64,000 nucleotides of DNA from Chitinophaga pollutisoli (GTDB lineage: Bacteria > Bacteroidota > Bacteroidia > Chitinophagales > Chitinophagaceae): contig NZ_CP149822.1 of assembly GCF_038396755.1 (NCBI RefSeq), forward strand, positions 558,001 through 622,000. The letters run 5' to 3'. Position numbers and translations under genes: made by a program. The notes beneath the pieces are model-generated. The model searched no databases. It worked only from the letters and a program-made list of their open reading frames with translations, and was not told the origin of the DNA. This document shows, in pieces, positions 1-9,082 of this stretch (positions are counted from its first letter, which is position 1; every line of letters begins with the position of its first letter).

Positions 1-339
1 TAGAAGCCCGTCCGGTCGCGGATTTCCTCCCACGACACCAGCACCGCCAGCGACCCGAGGAAGAAAGTAAGCACGATCATGAGCAGTCCGAGGCCATCCA
101 TCGCCAGGGAAAGGCTCACGCCGAACCGCGGCATCCAGGGTTGATGGTAGACGTACCGCCAGTCTGCTCCTACCACCGAGGCCGGCTCCGGCTGTATCCA
201 GACGCCGGCGGCGAGTATCAGTCCGGCCAGCATTACGCCGAGCGCGATCCATCGCGGAAGCGTGGAATGCACGGCGGCGGAAGCCCAGGCCAGGAAGGCT
301 CCTATCAGCGGCAAAAGAATGAATGTCAGCAGTATCATG
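1..339 (-). CDS. nuoM: NADH-quinone oxidoreductase subunit M, N-terminal part (cut by window edge)
   Basis: Antiporter-like, proton-pumping membrane subunit of complex I. Only the first 113 codons lie in the window. They encode hydrophobic segments beginning MILLTFILLPLIGAFLAW, a second helix around residues 30-45, and the loop and helix with SLAMDGLGLLMIVLT, which is typical of the NuoM N-terminus. The start is the ATG at 339, 18 bases after the nuoL stop, and nothing upstream in frame fits better. It is the last gene of the minus-strand nuo operon visible here; nuoN would be expected beyond the edge. The assignment rests on the operon position and on the match of this short stretch to the family. 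Confidence 0.9.
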
Positions 340-357
340 CCGAATCGTTTTTTTAGG

Positions 358-2217
358 TTACATGGAATGCCGCCAGATGATGACGGACAATATCAAAACG
401 GCGCCCATCACCACGCCCAGCACATACCATCTGAGGATGCCGCTTTGCGTGGCGGACATCATCCGGTGGAAGCCGCGCGTCATGACGGCAAGTCCCGTGT
501 ATACATTATCGATAAAATCCTTACGGTTGAGCCGGGCGATGCGCACGAAGGGTTGCACCAACAGCAAGTCGTACGCCGCGTCGAATCCCCACCCGCTTTT
601 CAGGAATTCGCGCGCTTCTCTCGGGAAGGGCGCATTCAGCAACCGCCAGGTAAGATATATCGCCAGCGCCGCGAGCCCCGCCGTGATGCCCTGCAATCCC
701 CATTCCGCCGCGATGCTGGCATGCGGCACTTCCGCCGCGGGCAATACGGGCGACAGGAAATCGCTCAGCCAGGTGAAGTGCCCCAGGGTGTGCGGCAGCT
801 CCAGGAAACCGGCGAGCGTGCTGCAAATTGCCAGCACGTACAGGGGTATCATCATTTCAGGACCGGGTTTGTGGTGGACGTGCGTCTTCTCCTGCCCGAA
901 AAACACCAGCAGCATCATGCGCACCGTATAAGCGGCGGTAACGAACGCCCCCAGCACGGCAGCCCAGGCGTACCAGGTGCTGCCTTGCGCGGTGGTGCCC
1001 GCCAGCCAGATGATCTGGTCTTTGCTGTACCAGCCGGATGAGATGAAAGGAATGGCCGCCAGCGACAGTGAACCGATGAGGAACACGAGGAACACGCCCG
1101 GCAGGGATTTGCGGAGGCCACCCATTTTGTACATGTCCTGCTCGTGGTGCAGCGCATGGATTACCGCCCCGGCGCACAGGAATAATAAAGCTTTGAAAAA
1201 TGCGTGGGTGATGAAGTGGAAGATCCCGGCGGACCATGCGCCCACGCCCAGCGCGAGGAACATATACCCGATCTGGCTGATGGTCGAATAGGCAAGTACG
1301 CGTTTGATATCCGTTTGCACCCAGGCGCTGAAGCCCGCCAGCAGCAAGGTAACCGCGCCCACGATGGCCACTGCGGATTGTGCAGCGGGTGCCAGGGAGA
1401 AAATGATGTTCGTTCTCGCGATGAGATAAACACCGGCGGTGACCATCGTGGCCGCGTGGATGAGGGCGCTCACCGGCGTGGGGCCCGCCATGGCATCGGG
1501 GAGCCAGGTCTGTAGGGGCAGCTGGGCCGATTTGCCGACCGCGCCGCCCAACAGGAGAAACGCGATCCACACCACCGTGGGATCGCCCATGGCCCAGAGC
1601 GTTTGCGCGCGCTCCAGCACCACCGACAATTGCAGGCTGCCCGTATGCTGCACCAGCAGGAAAAGCGCAATGGCCATCGCCGTATCACCCACGCGGGTCA
1701 CGATGAAGGCCTTGCGCGCCGCGGCACCGTTGGCCGGGTCTTTATACCAGAAGCCGATGAGCAGGTAACTGCAAAGCCCTACCCCCTCCCATCCCAGGTA
1801 CATCAGGAGCAGATTATCGGCCAATACCAGCATGAGCATAGCGCCCACGAAGAGGTTCATGCACGCGAAGAATCTTGCGAAATCGGGGTCCTCCGCCATA
1901 TAGCCGGTGGAATAAATATGAATGAGCCATCCCACGAAAGTGATGACGAACGTGAATGCCAGTGAAAGCGCATCGAGCCGGAGGTTCATGCCGATGCTGA
2001 AATCCCCTACGCGCACCCATTCCCATAAGTGCTGGTCATAGGCAGGGAAGCCCGACTGCAGGAACTGCCAGCCCGCCACAAGCGTGATCAGCGCCGCCAG
2101 GCCCATGCTGCCGCACCCCACGGCGATCACGCCCGCCCTCCCGATTTTTGCGGAGAAAAGGATCAGGATGAGGGCGCCCAGGAAAGGGAGCGCTGGAACG
2201 AGATACATCCATTCCAT
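358..2217 (-). CDS. nuoL: NADH-quinone oxidoreductase subunit L
   Basis: Largest proton-pumping membrane subunit of complex I, 619 residues, the usual length. The N-terminal helices start MEWMYLVPALPFLGALIL. The proton-antiporter core is clear: FFACMNLFVGAMLML, then GWEGVGLCSYLLIGFWY with the conserved glutamate and glycines. LPLQTWLPDAMAGPTPVSAL and the IHAATMVTAGVYL segment follow near residues 235-270. The C-terminal end is hydrophobic, where NuoL normally carries its lateral helix and last membrane anchor. It lies between nuoK (31-base gap) and nuoM (18-base gap) on the minus strand. Confidence 0.97.
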   Translation of the reverse strand: MEWMYLVPALPFLGALILILFSAKIGRAGVIAVGCGSMGLAALITLVAGWQFLQSGFPAYDQHLWEWVRVGDFSIGMNLRLDALSLAFTFVITFVGWLIHIYSTGYMAEDPDFARFFACMNLFVGAMLMLVLADNLLLMYLGWEGVGLCSYLLIGFWYKDPANGAAARKAFIVTRVGDTAMAIALFLLVQHTGSLQLSVVLERAQTLWAMGDPTVVWIAFLLLGGAVGKSAQLPLQTWLPDAMAGPTPVSALIHAATMVTAGVYLIARTNIIFSLAPAAQSAVAIVGAVTLLLAGFSAWVQTDIKRVLAYSTISQIGYMFLALGVGAWSAGIFHFITHAFFKALLFLCAGAVIHALHHEQDMYKMGGLRKSLPGVFLVFLIGSLSLAAIPFISSGWYSKDQIIWLAGTTAQGSTWYAWAAVLGAFVTAAYTVRMMLLVFFGQEKTHVHHKPGPEMMIPLYVLAICSTLAGFLELPHTLGHFTWLSDFLSPVLPAAEVPHASIAAEWGLQGITAGLAALAIYLTWRLLNAPFPREAREFLKSGWGFDAAYDLLLVQPFVRIARLNRKDFIDNVYTGLAVMTRGFHRMMSATQSGILRWYVLGVVMGAVLILSVIIWRHSM

Positions 2218-2248
2218 AATACAATGTTTTACGGTTCTGTTGCGGATC

Positions 2249-2554
2249 TCAGCCCCGCATCCGGCTGGCTTCGTCGCTGTCGAGCGTTTTGAGCTGGTGG
2301 TACAATTGCAGGATAAGCGCCAGGCCTACCGAAACTTCCGCTGCGGCCATGGCCAGGATGAACATGAACATCACCTGCCCTTCCGGCTGCCCCCATTTGC
2401 TCGCCGCCACGATGAAAGCGAGCCCCGCCGCATTGAGCATGATCTCGACCGACACCAGCATGAAGATGATGTTGCGGCGGATCAGCATGCTGATGAGGCC
2501 CAGCGTGAATAAAACCCCTGCAAGGACCAGCCCTGCCGTTGTTGCGGATATCAT
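2249..2554 (-). CDS. nuoK: NADH-quinone oxidoreductase subunit K
   Basis: Small three-helix membrane subunit of complex I, 101 residues, the canonical size. The second helix holds [21 protein letters not shown] with the conserved proton-path glutamate; the third holds [19 protein letters not shown] with the second conserved glutamate. The start codon overlaps the nuoJ stop by four bases (ATGA), so translation is probably coupled to nuoJ. NuoJ, NuoK, NuoL and NuoM together form the membrane arm. Confidence 0.97.
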   Translation of the reverse strand: MISATTAGLVLAGVLFTLGLISMLIRRNIIFMLVSVEIMLNAAGLAFIVAASKWGQPEGQVMFMFILAMAAAEVSVGLALILQLYHQLKTLDSDEASRMRG

Positions 2555-3078
2555 GATGCGTCATTTTGTAAAAAACGGTGAACGATTTTCTTCTTCTGGC
2601 GGCCAAGATGATAAGCTCCCACGATCCCCGCCATCAGCAGCATTCCTGCCAGTTCAACAGCCAGGATGTAAGGACCGAACAGGCTTTTGCCGACTTCCTT
2701 CGGATCCACCACTCGCACCTCACCACTCAGATCCCCCGGTTGCAACATGAGGTACACCAGTTCGCCCAGCAAAACGAGGCACAGCACCGAAGGCCCGATC
2801 CACACGCCTGGCGTCATCCAGCAGCGCTCATCCCCCGCGGTCTGACTGCCGAGGTTGAGCATCATCACGAAGAAAATAATCAGCACCATGATGGCGCCCG
2901 CGTAAATAATCAGCTCCAGCGCCGCCATAAACGGCGCGCCATACAGGTAAAACACCACCGCCACACTCAGCAGCGACACGATGAAATACAACAGCGCATG
3001 CATGATGTTGAACCGGGTGATCACCATGATGGTTGACAATACGGCCACAGCGGCCGCGATATAGAAAGCGATGCCCAT
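2551..3078 (-). CDS. nuoJ: NADH-quinone oxidoreductase subunit J
   Basis: Membrane subunit of complex I, 175 residues. Five hydrophobic segments are visible, beginning [38 protein letters not shown] and [20 protein letters not shown] follow, the latter being the conserved third helix with its pi-bulge region. The C-terminal tail is basic ([10 protein letters not shown]). It sits 12 bases after nuoI and overlaps nuoK by four bases, in the standard I-J-K order. Confidence 0.96.
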   Translation of the reverse strand: MGIAFYIAAAVAVLSTIMVITRFNIMHALLYFIVSLLSVAVVFYLYGAPFMAALELIIYAGAIMVLIIFFVMMLNLGSQTAGDERCWMTPGVWIGPSVLCLVLLGELVYLMLQPGDLSGEVRVVDPKEVGKSLFGPYILAVELAGMLLMAGIVGAYHLGRQKKKIVHRFLQNDAS

Positions 3079-3090
3079 AACGGGTAGTTT

Positions 3091-3606
3091 TTATGGTAAA
3101 AGACTGCGCACATCCACCGGTGGCTCTTCGCGTTGCGCTTCGCCTTTCTCCTTCCCGGAAATGGCCATGCCCGCCACGCGGTAATAATTGTAACCGGGAT
3201 ATTTTCCCTGGCTGTTGATCAGCAGGTCCTCTTTCTCATACACCAGGTTCTGCCGGTCGTACTCCGCCATTTCGAAATCGGGCAACAGCTGGATGGCGTA
3301 GGTAGGACAAGCCTCTTCGCAGAACCCGCAGAAGATGCAGCGGGAAAAATTGATGCGGAAGAATCCGGGATACCGCCTTCCGTCGGGCGCTTCGGCCGCC
3401 TGCAGCGCGATGCAATCGACCGGGCAGGCTGCAGCGCAGAGATAGCATCCCACGCAGCGCTCACCGCCGTCGGGGTCGCGGGTGAGCGCGATGCGACCGC
3501 GCCAGCGGGCGGGAAGAGGCGCCTTTTCTTCAGGGTACTGGTAAGTTTCGCGTTTGTGGAACATGTGCAGGAACACCAGCCACATGCTGCGGAGTAAACT
3601 GAACAT
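3091..3606 (-). CDS. nuoI: NADH-quinone oxidoreductase subunit I (8Fe ferredoxin type)
   Basis: Electron-transfer subunit carrying two [4Fe-4S] clusters (N6a and N6b) that pass electrons from the NuoG side to NuoB. The two ferredoxin motifs are intact: [12 protein letters not shown] near residues 52-63 and [12 protein letters not shown] near 90-101. Length is 171 residues, normal for the family. The N-terminus is amphipathic and sits at the membrane surface. The gene begins 6 bases after the nuoH stop on the minus strand. Confidence 0.97.
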   Translation of the reverse strand: MFSLLRSMWLVFLHMFHKRETYQYPEEKAPLPARWRGRIALTRDPDGGERCVGCYLCAAACPVDCIALQAAEAPDGRRYPGFFRINFSRCIFCGFCEEACPTYAIQLLPDFEMAEYDRQNLVYEKEDLLINSQGKYPGYNYYRVAGMAISGKEKGEAQREEPPVDVRSLLP

Positions 3607-3612
3607 AACCGA

Positions 3613-4566
3613 TCATTTATCGATGATTAATTTGATGGCCGCAGTGCCCAGCAGATTGAGCAACGACAGCGGGAACAATACCTTCCATCCGTATTCCATC
3701 AGCTGGTCGTACCGCGGTCGCGGCATGGAAGCACGCAACAGGATAAAAACCATGATGAACACGAACGTTTTGATGACAAACCAGATAACGCCGGGCAGAA
3801 AGGCCGGTCCCAGCCATCCCCCGAAATACAGCGTCACGATCATGGACGAAATGAGGGTGATGCCGAGATATTCCCCGATGAAGAACATCCCGAATTTCAT
3901 CCCCGAATATTCCGAGTGAAATCCCGCTACCAGTTCGCTTTCCGCTTCCGGGATATCGAATGGCAGGCGGTGCGTTTCGGCGATACCGGCAATGAAAAAG
4001 ATGACGAACCCCAGCAGCTGCGGGAAGATGTACCACATTCCCTTTTGCGCCTCCACGATCTCGCCGAGGTTGAATGTGCCGCTGAGGATCACCGTACCCA
4101 TCAGCGTCAGGCCCATAAACACTTCATAGCTGATCATCTGCGAAGCCCCGCGCATGGCGCCCAGCAAGGCGTATTTGTTGTTGGACGCCCATCCCCCCAG
4201 CACAATGCTGTACACACCCAGCGAAGTCATGGCGAGGAAAAAGAGGATGCCGATGTTCATATCCGCCACCACGATCCCCGGCCCAAACGGCACCACGGCA
4301 AATGCCATGAGCACACTCGCCACCACCACCGCCGGCGCGAACACGAATACCACTTTGTCCGCAAACGGCGGTATCCAGTCCTCTTTAAAGAACAGCTTCA
4401 GCGTATCGGCCAGCACAATCAGGATGCCGAAAGGCCCTGCGCGGTTGGGGCCGTACCTGTCCTGCCAGAGGGCGAGCATCCGCCTTTCGAGCCAGATCAG
4501 GCCGGCGGCCGTATTGAGCAGTACAAACAGTACGCCACCGACGATCCACCAGTAATGAGCTTCCAT
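3613..4566 (-). CDS. nuoH: NADH-quinone oxidoreductase subunit H
   Basis: Membrane subunit that with NuoB and NuoD forms the quinone cavity, 317 residues and about eight helices. Conserved stretches include WLERRMLALWQDRYGPNRAGPFG near residues 25-47, DTLKLFFKEDW after it, and the loop with ETHRLPFDIPEAESELVAGFH near 205, where the charged residues of the quinone-proton path lie. SEYSGMKFGMFF follows. It sits 21 bases downstream of nuoG. Confidence 0.97.
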   Translation of the reverse strand: MEAHYWWIVGGVLFVLLNTAAGLIWLERRMLALWQDRYGPNRAGPFGILIVLADTLKLFFKEDWIPPFADKVVFVFAPAVVVASVLMAFAVVPFGPGIVVADMNIGILFFLAMTSLGVYSIVLGGWASNNKYALLGAMRGASQMISYEVFMGLTLMGTVILSGTFNLGEIVEAQKGMWYIFPQLLGFVIFFIAGIAETHRLPFDIPEAESELVAGFHSEYSGMKFGMFFIGEYLGITLISSMIVTLYFGGWLGPAFLPGVIWFVIKTFVFIMVFILLRASMPRPRYDQLMEYGWKVLFPLSLLNLLGTAAIKLIIDK

Positions 4567-4587
4567 ATCGATGTCTTTAATTTTCCT

Positions 4588-7293
4588 TTAATCGTTTACC
4601 CGCATCTTCGCCAGCACCGGCAAATCCACTACCGGCGAATGCGGCATCCCGGCGGTAACGCCCGCCAGGCCGTGCGGCATCCAGTGATTGGGCGTTGCCA
4701 CCAGACGGCAGGTATGATGATCCATCTCCACTGTTACCCAGTTGCCGGGTGCGATGTTCCAGCGCGCGAGATCATCCGGGTTGAGATAGAGGCAACAATA
4801 ATCCGCCGCGTTCTTTGCGATGCCGTGTGTGTACATACTCAGTTCTTCCGACCCGAAAATGTGGTACAACGGCATGATATGCACATGCCCCGGCACCGGC
4901 ACGAACGTATCTGGCACTTCGTGGAAATACTTCGGGCCGCCGTTCAGGTGCGGCTCCAGCAGGCGGATGCCGGGGTCCCCGCCGTGCAGGTGCCCGCCTA
5001 TTTCCTGCTGGTATTTGTTCACGGATTGCACGGAATTCCAGCCCGGCGACCAGAAGAACGGAATGAGCGGCGAAGGCGGTTCTCCCCTGTAGCCCTCCAT
5101 GGTAAAGGAAAGCGGCGTATCCAAATCTTCCGCGGGCTTCGGTTCGCTCACGTTTTCGTTGGCCAGCATGGCCGTCCTCCCGCTGTAACGGTGCGGTTCA
5201 CGGGGGATGCGCTGCCCGTTGATCCGGAAATCCGCATGGGGCGCCAGGTGCTGCAGCTGCGCCAGCGCGGGCATGCCGGTGGTGATAGCCCAGTCGATAT
5301 CGTCTAGGTTATGCAGGCCGTGGAGCGCGCGTACTTCCGAGCCTTCCGCGATCTGCAGACACCATCGCCAGCTTTCCTGCACTTCGCCTTTGGGAACAAA
5401 CACCTGGTAGAAACGCTGCGCGCGGCCTTCGTTGTTGACGACGGTGCCGTCGGCTTCGGCGAAGGTACCCGCGGGCAGCAGCACCGTGGCTTTCTCGGCG
5501 GTGCGGTTGTATAAATGGTCGATCAGGATGACATCCTGCGCGTGCAGGAAGATTTCGTCGATCAGGTGCGCGTCGGCCCGGCGGTACAGGTCGTTTTCCA
5601 GTACGATCACAGTATCGGCCTCCCCTTGCCGCAGCACGTCGATGGCGGTATCGAGCCGGTGGCCGCCGAGCATTTCGAGGCCGAGGCTGTTAACTTCAGG
5701 CAGGGTGAGGCTCAGCTTGGGTTGACGCCCTTTCTGCTGAAGCGCCCAGGCCACATTGGCCGCCGCTTTCATCATATGATCGCAGCCGCTGCCGTAACCG
5801 CTGACGATGAGCGGGCGCTCCGCTGCCATGAGCGTTGCCGCAATCTTGTCCGCCAATGTATTTTCCTCGGCGCTCAACCCGGTAATGGGATCGATATCGG
5901 CTCCTAACGCTTTGGCCACCGCGAATCCCAGGCGCGCCAGCTGCTCGGGAGCGCCGCGGCGAACGTCTTCCGCCAGCTCATCGAGTTTCGTGGGCACGGT
6001 ATGGAAAATAAAAAGCGGCCCGTGTTTGTCCTGTACGGCTTCCCGCACGGCGGCGTCCTGCCAGTCGCTAAGATGGATTTGCCCCATGGCATCGGCTTCC
6101 GGCTTCCGCCGTAATGCCTGCCGTACCGCCAGCGCCAGCATAGGCGCGGTATTGGTGAGATCTTCTCCTAATATCAAAACCGCATCCGCTTGCCCGGCTT
6201 CCTGCAGCGATGGTGTGCGTACGGGCCCTTCACGAAGGATCTTCAACGCCAGCGATGCATGGTCATGATCCGAATCCGACACGCCGAGGAAGAAATTATC
6301 TTCCCCTACCAACAACTTCAGCGCGAAATTGGATTCGAGACTGGCCCGCGGCGAGCCGATACCAATGGTACGCCCGTTTTTCAAACGTTGCGCCACCTGA
6401 TCCAGGATGTGCGCTTTGTTGATCGTGCCGTTGGAATGCGGACGGATGGCGGGTTGAAGGATACGCTGGTCGCTGTTGACAAATTCATATCCATAACGCC
6501 CGCGGTCGCAGAGGAAATATCCGTTCACTTCGCCGTTGTAGCGATTGGCGATCTGGCGAAGCGAACCATAACGCTCGCCGGCGCTGATATTGCAGCCCAG
6601 CGAACATCCCTGGCACACCGACGGCGCCCAGGTCATATCCCATTTGCGGGTATAGTGCGATTTGAGGGTCTTGTCGGTAAACACGCCCGTAGGGCAAACT
6701 TCCGCGAGATTGCCGCTGAATTCGCTTTCCAGCGTGCCGTTTTCGCAACGCCCGAAGTAGACGTGGTTATGCGCGGCGAAAACGTTCAGGTCTTTCCCCC
6801 CGGCATAATCTTTATAGAAACGTACGCAGCGGTAACATTGGATGCAGCGGTTCATTTCGTGATTGAGGAAAGGCCCCAGGTCCTGGTTTTCGTACGTGCG
6901 TTTGGAAAAACGGTAATGGCGGTAAGTGTGGCCGGTCATCACGGTCATATCCTGCAGATGGCAGGAGCCGCCTTCGTCGCACACCGCGCAATCGTGCGGG
7001 TGGTTCGTCATCAGCCAGCCTATAACCTGTTCACGGAAAGCTTTAGCGCCAGGGTCTTCAACAGACAGACGGAGGTTGTCTTTCACGGGTTCCATGCATC
7101 CCATCACGATCCTTCCCGTTTTATCGTCTTCGTCTTTAAACACTTTCACGGCGCACTGGCGGCAGGCGCCCACGGAACCCAGCGCCGGGTGCCAGCAAAA
7201 ATAAGGCAGGTTCATGCCCAGCTGCAGCACGGCTTCCAGCAGGTTGCTGCCCGGCTTCACCTCGTATGGTTTGTTATCGATGTAGATGGTCAT
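4588..7293 (-). CDS. nuoG: NADH-quinone oxidoreductase subunit G
   Basis: Iron-sulfur subunit of the peripheral arm, 901 residues from the chosen start. The N-terminal ferredoxin fold carries a [2Fe-2S] site (CWHPALGSVGACRQC). A second binding region follows with HPHDCAVCDEGGSCHLQD and CIQCYRCVRF, then the molybdopterin-oxidoreductase [4Fe-4S] domain beginning TWAPSVCQGCSLGCN near residue 225. A large molybdopterin-like domain without obvious cofactor ligands fills the rest. An upstream in-frame start at 7359 would add 22 low-complexity residues; the ATG at 7293 is preferred because it overlaps the nuoF stop by four bases and begins MTIYIDNKPYEV, the normal ferredoxin-fold start. Confidence 0.96.
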   Translation of the reverse strand: MTIYIDNKPYEVKPGSNLLEAVLQLGMNLPYFCWHPALGSVGACRQCAVKVFKDEDDKTGRIVMGCMEPVKDNLRLSVEDPGAKAFREQVIGWLMTNHPHDCAVCDEGGSCHLQDMTVMTGHTYRHYRFSKRTYENQDLGPFLNHEMNRCIQCYRCVRFYKDYAGGKDLNVFAAHNHVYFGRCENGTLESEFSGNLAEVCPTGVFTDKTLKSHYTRKWDMTWAPSVCQGCSLGCNISAGERYGSLRQIANRYNGEVNGYFLCDRGRYGYEFVNSDQRILQPAIRPHSNGTINKAHILDQVAQRLKNGRTIGIGSPRASLESNFALKLLVGEDNFFLGVSDSDHDHASLALKILREGPVRTPSLQEAGQADAVLILGEDLTNTAPMLALAVRQALRRKPEADAMGQIHLSDWQDAAVREAVQDKHGPLFIFHTVPTKLDELAEDVRRGAPEQLARLGFAVAKALGADIDPITGLSAEENTLADKIAATLMAAERPLIVSGYGSGCDHMMKAAANVAWALQQKGRQPKLSLTLPEVNSLGLEMLGGHRLDTAIDVLRQGEADTVIVLENDLYRRADAHLIDEIFLHAQDVILIDHLYNRTAEKATVLLPAGTFAEADGTVVNNEGRAQRFYQVFVPKGEVQESWRWCLQIAEGSEVRALHGLHNLDDIDWAITTGMPALAQLQHLAPHADFRINGQRIPREPHRYSGRTAMLANENVSEPKPAEDLDTPLSFTMEGYRGEPPSPLIPFFWSPGWNSVQSVNKYQQEIGGHLHGGDPGIRLLEPHLNGGPKYFHEVPDTFVPVPGHVHIMPLYHIFGSEELSMYTHGIAKNAADYCCLYLNPDDLARWNIAPGNWVTVEMDHHTCRLVATPNHWMPHGLAGVTAGMPHSPVVDLPVLAKMRVND

Positions 7294-8606
7294 AAGTGAT
7301 GGGTATGATGGAGGTGAGCGGATGCGGGAACGGCCGGTACCGGATCGTGGTAAGGGCAACGGTGCTCCCGGATGTGTCTTTCAAAATCATCGCGGAAATA
7401 TTTGAGCGCGCTTTGCAGTGGTTCCATGGCTCCGGGCGCCAGCGCGCAGAACGTATTACCCGGCCCGAGCCATTCTGTATGGCGCAGCAGCAGCTCCAGG
7501 TCTTCCTCCTGTCCCCTGCCCTGCTCAATGGCCCAGAGCAGCTTCTCGGTCCAGGGAAGGCCTTCGCGGCAGGGCGTACAGAAACCGCAGGACTCCTGCG
7601 CGAAGAAATGTTCGAGGTTATGCACAAACCCGACGGGACAGGTCTGGTCGTCGAGCACCACCATAGTGCCCGTTCCCAGGCGGCTTCCCGCCGCGGCCAC
7701 ACCCGCGAAATCGAGCGTAATATCCATGTGTTTGTCGATGAGGAAATCGGTGGATGCGCCACCTGGCAATACGCCCCTGAAACCATAACCTTCCTTCATC
7801 CCTCCGGCATATTCTTCTATCAGTTCGCGCATCGTAATACCCATCGGAAGTTCCCAGGCGCCGGGTTTGCGCACCCTGCCGGAAACGCCGTAGATCTTGG
7901 TGCCGCCGTCGGCCGTGCGGCTGAGGGATTTGAACCAGTCGGCCCCTTTGTTGATGATATGCGGGATGAAGGAAAGCGTCTCCACATTATTGACGATGGT
8001 GGGCTTGCCGAACAATCCTGATACCTGCGGGAACGGGGGCTTGGCACGCGGCGTGGCGCGTTTGCCTTCGAGCGAGTTTAGCAGCGCCGTTTCTTCTCCA
8101 CACATATATCTTCCCACACCGGTATGCAGATGCATTTCGAGCGAATAACCGGTGCCGAGGATATCTTTTCCCAGGTACCCCGCGTCATATGCCTCCGCGA
8201 TCGCCTTACGGATCGCGATGGCCGCGTCTTTATACGCCCATCGCAGGAACACAAACGCCTCGGTGGCCTGGATGGCGTACGCCGCCACGATCATACCTTC
8301 CAGCAGCTGGTGGGGATTGCCTTCCAGGAGCCAGCGGTCTTTGAAAGTGCCAGGTTCCATTTCGTCGGCGTTGGCCACGAGGTATTTGGGCCCGGGAACA
8401 TCCATCGGCACGAAACTCCATTTCATGCCCGTACTGAATCCCGCGCCGCCGCGGCCTTTCATGTTAGATTCCTTCACGAGGGCCGTCACGTCTTTGGGCT
8501 GCATATGGCGAACCGCCTTGCGCACGGCCTGGTAGCCGCCGATGGCTTCGTACTGGCGAAGCTCCAGTGGCGGAAAGGTGATGTGTTGTGTGAGCGGACG
8601 TTCCAT
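7290..8606 (-). CDS. nuoF: NADH-quinone oxidoreductase subunit F (NADH- and FMN-binding)
   Basis: Catalytic NADH dehydrogenase subunit holding FMN and cluster N3, 438 residues. GRGGAGFSTGMKWSF near residue 52 is the glycine-rich NADH/FMN motif. GAGRYMCGEETALLNSLEG-type sequence (here VGRYMCGEETALLNSLEGK) forms the FMN pocket. SCGFCTPCREGLPW near residue 340, plus a later cysteine, binds the [4Fe-4S] cluster. The C-terminus is histidine-rich (HLHHTHHL). Its ATG starts one base after the nuoE stop and its stop overlaps nuoG by four bases, so E-F-G are tightly packed. Confidence 0.97.
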   Translation of the reverse strand: MERPLTQHITFPPLELRQYEAIGGYQAVRKAVRHMQPKDVTALVKESNMKGRGGAGFSTGMKWSFVPMDVPGPKYLVANADEMEPGTFKDRWLLEGNPHQLLEGMIVAAYAIQATEAFVFLRWAYKDAAIAIRKAIAEAYDAGYLGKDILGTGYSLEMHLHTGVGRYMCGEETALLNSLEGKRATPRAKPPFPQVSGLFGKPTIVNNVETLSFIPHIINKGADWFKSLSRTADGGTKIYGVSGRVRKPGAWELPMGITMRELIEEYAGGMKEGYGFRGVLPGGASTDFLIDKHMDITLDFAGVAAAGSRLGTGTMVVLDDQTCPVGFVHNLEHFFAQESCGFCTPCREGLPWTEKLLWAIEQGRGQEEDLELLLRHTEWLGPGNTFCALAPGAMEPLQSALKYFRDDFERHIREHRCPYHDPVPAVPASAHLHHTHHL

Positions 8607-8607
8607 A

Positions 8608-9072
8608 TCAGGTATATTTATCGAGTATGTCCGCCAATGCGGCGGGATGCAGATCGCGGTACAGATCGTTGTCGACCATCAGCGCCGGCGCATGGTCGCA
8701 GGTGCCCAGGCAGGGATTCGGCAACAGCGTGAAACGCCCGTCGGCCGTAGTTTGCCCGTATTGAATACCCAGCAGCCCCGTCAGTTCTTCATGAATCCCT
8801 TTCAGCCCCATCACGTAGCAACTGATGCTGTCGCAAAGCAGGATGATGTGCCGGCCCACGGGCTGGCGGAAGATGAGATTGTAGAACGTGGCCACACTGT
8901 CGACCTCCTCGGGACTCATATCCAGGATATCGGCGACATCGCGGATACTTTCGTCGGACACCCATCTGCGGTGCGCCTGGACGATCTTTAGCGCCTCTAT
9001 GCAGGCAGCTTTTTTGATCGGCACCAGCCTGATCTCTTCTTCGATTTTTTCTTTTTCGGTCATCGATAGCAT
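8608..9072 (-). CDS. nuoE: NADH-quinone oxidoreductase subunit E ([2Fe-2S] thioredoxin-like)
   Basis: Thioredoxin-fold subunit that binds cluster N1a and pairs with NuoF. The four cysteines appear as CDSISC and CLGTC in the C-terminal half, and the helical N-terminal domain has RRWVSDESIRDVADILDMSPEEVDSVATFY, typical of the family. The frame is open to a TTG at 9093, but the ATG at 9072 is preferred (154 residues); an ATG at 9063 is also possible. The gene starts a few bases inside or just after the nuoCD stop region, so coupling to nuoCD is likely. Confidence 0.94.
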   Translation of the reverse strand: MLSMTEKEKIEEEIRLVPIKKAACIEALKIVQAHRRWVSDESIRDVADILDMSPEEVDSVATFYNLIFRQPVGRHIILLCDSISCYVMGLKGIHEELTGLLGIQYGQTTADGRFTLLPNPCLGTCDHAPALMVDNDLYRDLHPAALADILDKYT

Positions 9073-9082
9073 AACGAAGGTT

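Noticed and set aside
3916..5307. 463-codon open frame on the plus strand
   Set aside because: Lies antisense to nuoH and nuoG, which have clear family motifs; long antisense frames are common in GC-rich coding DNA, and its product has no recognisable domain.
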